In this document: piece by piece, positions 33,704 to 36,154 of the stretch | Layout: every line of letters starts with the position of its first letter | Position numbering within the stretch: the first letter of the stretch is position 1 | NCBI GenBank assembly: GCA_024278775.1 | Contig: JAJRSP010000254.1 | Location: forward strand, 1-36,154 | Direction of reading: 5' to 3' | Origin: Planctomycetota bacterium | GTDB lineage: Bacteria > Planctomycetota > Phycisphaerae > UBA1845 | DNA length: 36,154 bases | Program-made: the position numbers and the translations under genes | The notes under the pieces: model-generated | Database searches by the model: none | What the model was told of the DNA's origin: nothing | Seen by the model: only the letters and a program-made list of their open reading frames with translations

Positions 33704-34821
33704 GGCTGGTTCCCGGTCGTGTCGTTCGCAGCGTCGCCGCTGGGCGGTGTCGGCGGACTCGGCATTTCCTCTTCGAAGAGTTCGTCCGTGTAGAGGTCAA
33801 GCTCCGGCGCGGGCGGCGTGGGAACCTCACCCGGCGCGAGGATGCGCTGCCTCCGATTTCGCGGGCGATAGCGATCCGCCATGGCGGCGGTGATCTTGGC
33901 CGGTCGTTGTCGGATCAGACTTTGCACGTAATACGCCATGGCCCAGATGTCTTGCGGTTGAACCAGCGGACCGCCGCCGCGTTCTCGGGGAACGTCCATC
34001 GAATCGATCCAGGTGGGCATGGCCGTTCCCGTGATGCCGGCCGCGATCGAACGATACAAGTCATTCACATCCGCACCGGAGCGAACCACATCTCGCCGGA
34101 AATCCGGCGCGAAGACGACTTCGCCCTCTGCGTCTGGCTGACCCACGGATTGGGGAAGTTCTTCGCGGAAGGCGTCGCGCGCGGGGTTCTCCATCGCAAC
34201 CAGGTATCGGTTGATCGTATCGGTGTCGACGTAGCTCGGGTGGCATGTCCAGCAGGTGGCGTATCCGTAATAAACCGCCTCACCCCGGGCGATGGGCCCG
34301 GACTTGTCCGTCAGTTCGCGAAAAGGGTCGTGGTCCTGGGGAATCACCGGAGCGGGGTCTTTGCGACTCCACCGAGGCGAAAAATTCTTGATGTATGTAA
34401 TAAGGGCTGCGACGGTGCGTGGCGTGAGGAACTTCCAGCCCGGCATGGCCGTGCCCTTGAGGCCTTCGGTGATGGTGCGGCTCAGGTCTTCGTCGGTGGG
34501 GAGTTGTCCGCTTCGGGTCGACGAAGACTTGAAGTTAGCGTGTCGAAAGTTGCGTGGTCTGGGGCGGATGAATCGTGCGGCCGGCCCCTGGCCGTCCCCG
34601 GTATCGCCGTGACAACCCGCGCAATACACTTCGTAGGCTCGGCGTCCCTCATCCGATAAAGAAGCCTTCGTGACGAATGGCGGACTCGTACTGACCCTAA
34701 CGAGCGTGCGAACGGACGATACTCCCGACTCCCCGCAGCCGGACAAGATCAACACAGCCGCCGTAGTCGCCATCAGCGTGCGGGGCCGGATGGTAGTCGT
34801 AGGTTTGTGGCGATCGATCAT
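33700..34821 (-). CDS. Diheme cytochrome c lipoprotein of the cbb3-like cluster
   Basis: A 373-residue lipoprotein (lipobox LILSGC, Cys29) with two cytochrome c domains. Heme motifs are C67-AG-C70-H71 and C190-WT-C193-H194; matching Met ligands are in GTAMPGW (about M126) and GTAMPTW (near 265). It occupies the role of CcoP, but with a lipid anchor instead of a membrane helix. The C-terminal 60 residues are Pro/Glu-rich. First gene of the three-gene operon; its stop overlaps the ccoN start (ATGA). Confidence 0.88.
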   Translation of the reverse strand: MIDRHKPTTTIRPRTLMATTAAVLILSGCGESGVSSVRTLVRVSTSPPFVTKASLSDEGRRAYEVYCAGCHGDTGDGQGPAARFIRPRPRNFRHANFKSSSTRSGQLPTDEDLSRTITEGLKGTAMPGWKFLTPRTVAALITYIKNFSPRWSRKDPAPVIPQDHDPFRELTDKSGPIARGEAVYYGYATCWTCHPSYVDTDTINRYLVAMENPARDAFREELPQSVGQPDAEGEVVFAPDFRRDVVRSGADVNDLYRSIAAGITGTAMPTWIDSMDVPRERGGGPLVQPQDIWAMAYYVQSLIRQRPAKITAAMADRYRPRNRRQRILAPGEVPTPPAPELDLYTDELFEEEMPSPPTPPSGDAANDTTGNQP

Positions 34822-35015
34822 CGATTCTACACTATCCGGGTGGTACGATCGGAGCTACCCCGCACGACGCGGTATCCTTCAGCCGGATGCTACCAGGTGG
34901 TATGCGGGGATTCAAGAAGAAGGTAGTGGCGAACGAGCGGCCCGCGTCCGATGAGTTAGAGAGACCGGCGCGACGGATCTCCGTCCGTTTCGTTCGAGAT
35001 CATGGGAGGCGTTTT

Positions 35016-35087
35016 GTGATGAAGACTGCAGGTATTCTTTTCCTCGCGGCGTTGGTGGCGTTTTTCGTTTTCAAACGTGGTGGCTGA
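35016..35087 (+). CDS. Possible 22-23-residue membrane peptide
   Basis: A strong SD, GGGAGG (35004-35009), is followed after 6 nt by GTG (35016) and after 9 nt by ATG (35019), both in frame. The product from the ATG is MKTAGILFLAALVAFFVFKR plus two glycines: a single hydrophobic helix with charged ends. No homology can be judged at this length. A longer in-frame ORF from 34887 has no SD. Confidence 0.35.
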   Translation: MMKTAGILFLAALVAFFVFKRGG

Positions 35088-35439
35088 AGCGCGGGCAAGT
35101 GATGCCGGGCGGTCGCCTGGCGAAAGTTTTCCCAATGAGCCTGCGCTCCGGACGGGCGGGTGTCTGCCCGTTTCGTGAGAGAGGTTACCCATAGCGAATA
35201 AAACTGGACGGGATGGCCACGCCGGATGCGCGCGCGGACCACGGGCGGTGGTGTATCCGTTCGCTGCAATGTCCACGGCGTAAAGTCGTCATAAACGTGT
35301 AGCGCAGGCATCTTGCCTGCATCGTAATCACCACTCGCGCGGGCTAGGAACCTGCGTTACAAATGGCCCTGCGCTGTACTGCCAATCAATACGGTAGCGC
35401 ATGGTGTCACCGCGCTCTCACAGGCAACACCTACAAGCT
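35088..35439. other. Intergenic region with REP-like palindrome
   Basis: A 352-nt stretch without a supported gene. It contains the palindrome at 35304-35320 and nothing else recognisable. Confidence 0.55.
35304..35320. repeat. GCAGGCA/TGCCTGC palindromic repeat
   Basis: A 7-bp perfect stem with loop tct, preceded by tagc and followed by atcg. It resembles the other GCAG...CTGC hairpins of the window but has different flanks. Confidence 0.6.
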
Positions 35440-36153
35440 CTAGGGCCTCTCGTATAGGTAGGCGCAGGGTTCGTGACGGTTGGTACCGTTTTGGTGGATC
35501 GAGAACTGTCCACCGGACCAGATTCCCGCGCCGCCGTAGGCACCCGTAGTGGACAGAGCGTAAAACTTCACGTCGAAGTTGGGCCGACCATCCTTTCGGA
35601 GCAGCCGTTTTTCCGTAGTGGTGTCGACGATACGCTTCAACGCATGCAGGCAGGCATCGGTGGGCGACATGCCCCGGCGCATCGCCTCGATGACGGTGTG
35701 CGCACCGCATGTTTTGATGACGGCCTCCCCCCGACCGGTGCTGCCAGCCGCCCCGACATGGCGATCCACATACAACCCCGCACCGATGATCGGCGAATCT
35801 CCGACGCGACCGGGGATTTTGTAGCTTAGTCCGCTCGTGGTAGTGACGCCGCTGACCTCTCCCTTCTCGTTGCAGGCGCAGCAGTTGATCGTGCCGTAGT
35901 GAAAGGGAATGTCAAAATCGGCCATGCCGCGTTGATCTTTGTCTGGAACCTCCGGTGGCAGCCAGTCGTCATTGTCGGAACGGTGTTCCAGCCACTTGAG
36001 CCATGCTTTTCGTGATTTCTCGGTGAGCAGGTTGGTCTCCGTAAAGCCATGAGCGCGGGCAAAACGCAGCGCCCCCTCGCCGACGAGCATCACGTGATCG
36101 GTGCGTTCCATGACTTTTTGTGCGACGAGCGACGGTGTCTTGATGTGGCGCAG
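35440..36153 (-). CDS. N4-(beta-N-acetylglucosaminyl)-L-asparaginase family protein, partial
   Basis: An Ntn-hydrolase of the glycosylasparaginase/isoaspartyl peptidase family, cut at the right edge so that the N-terminus is missing (about 237 residues visible). The self-cleavage site and nucleophilic Thr are in HYGTINCCACNEKGE, followed by GVTTTSGLSYKIPGRVGDSP and the GAGLYVD segment that forms the active-site pocket. It hydrolyses the sugar-asparagine bond or related beta-aspartyl amides. Residues GRGEAVIKTCGAH continue the family pattern. Confidence 0.88.
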   Translation of the reverse strand: MRHIKTPSLVAQKVMERTDHVMLVGEGALRFARAHGFTETNLLTEKSRKAWLKWLEHRSDNDDWLPPEVPDKDQRGMADFDIPFHYGTINCCACNEKGEVSGVTTTSGLSYKIPGRVGDSPIIGAGLYVDRHVGAAGSTGRGEAVIKTCGAHTVIEAMRRGMSPTDACLHALKRIVDTTTEKRLLRKDGRPNFDVKFYALSTTGAYGGAGIWSGGQFSIHQNGTNRHEPCAYLYERP

Positions 36154-36154
36154 C

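Noticed and set aside
31677..33830. 717-aa minus-strand ORF
   Set aside because: Only its last 198 residues (CcoO) are coding; the upstream part is an Arg/Pro-rich out-of-frame reading of ccoN.
1..36154. tRNA genes, rRNA genes and CRISPR arrays
   Set aside because: I saw no cloverleaf, rRNA signature or regularly spaced repeats; the only RNA gene supported is rnpB.

Overview
The window looks like a piece of a planctomycete chromosome, most likely class Phycisphaerae or a relative. The reasons are moderate-to-high GC with few operator-rich regions, many predicted lipoproteins, a DUF1559-like prepilin, a DUF2344 + RNase E/G gene pair, an oleA-oleB pair, a cbb3-like oxidase cluster, and dispersed short palindromic repeats with GCAG...CTGC stems. 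The assignment is inference from gene content; no 16S gene is present.

Layout, left to right. (1) 1-3681, minus strand: a leucine/isovalerate (liu) degradation cluster with methylcrotonyl-CoA carboxylase beta (interrupted by an in-frame TAG), a repeat-filled spacer, methylglutaconyl-CoA hydratase, and the biotin carboxylase subunit running off the left edge. (2) 3831-6032, minus: a phosphoesterase, a prepilin-like protein and a secreted unknown. (3) 6256-13473, plus: DUF502 membrane protein, ribosome hibernation factor, a PTS phosphorelay (EIIA-Ntr, HPr, EI), DUF2344 protein and RNase E/G. (4) 13508-17095: a matrixin-like lipoprotein, OleA and OleB for head-to-head hydrocarbon synthesis, and a hemerythrin-like protein with a clear promoter. 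(5) 17373-19508, plus: an ArsC/glutaredoxin-fold protein with an in-frame TGA at the first position of its CxxC motif (predicted selenoprotein), a lipoprotein and QueE. (6) 19526-23115, minus: a compact run of receiver-like protein, GGDEF diguanylate cyclase, a heavy-metal-associated (HMA) lipoprotein whose CxxC motif is encoded TGA-x-x-TGA (predicted UxxU double selenoprotein), a 58-aa lipoprotein and an outer-membrane barrel. (7) 23400-24852, plus: three genes resembling a Mu-like phage remnant. (8) 24990-25376, minus: RNase P RNA. (9) HerA-like ATPase, a BNR/sortilin-like repeat lipoprotein and an unknown lipoprotein. (10) 31677-34821, minus: diheme cytochrome c, a CcoN-like subunit and CcoO, each overlapping the next by 4 nt. 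(11) A glycosylasparaginase-family gene cut by the right edge.

The most important result is the pair of predicted selenoprotein genes about 3 kb apart. In the HMA gene both in-frame TGA codons fall exactly on the two metal-binding cysteine positions, and 20 nt after the second TGA there is a perfect 6-bp hairpin with a GGUC tetraloop, the apical loop of the classic E. coli fdhF SECIS. The gene is packed into an operon with a tiny lipoprotein and an outer-membrane barrel, suggesting a selenol-based metal (or metalloid) handling system at the outer membrane. Conventional gene calling would truncate or miss both selenoproteins.
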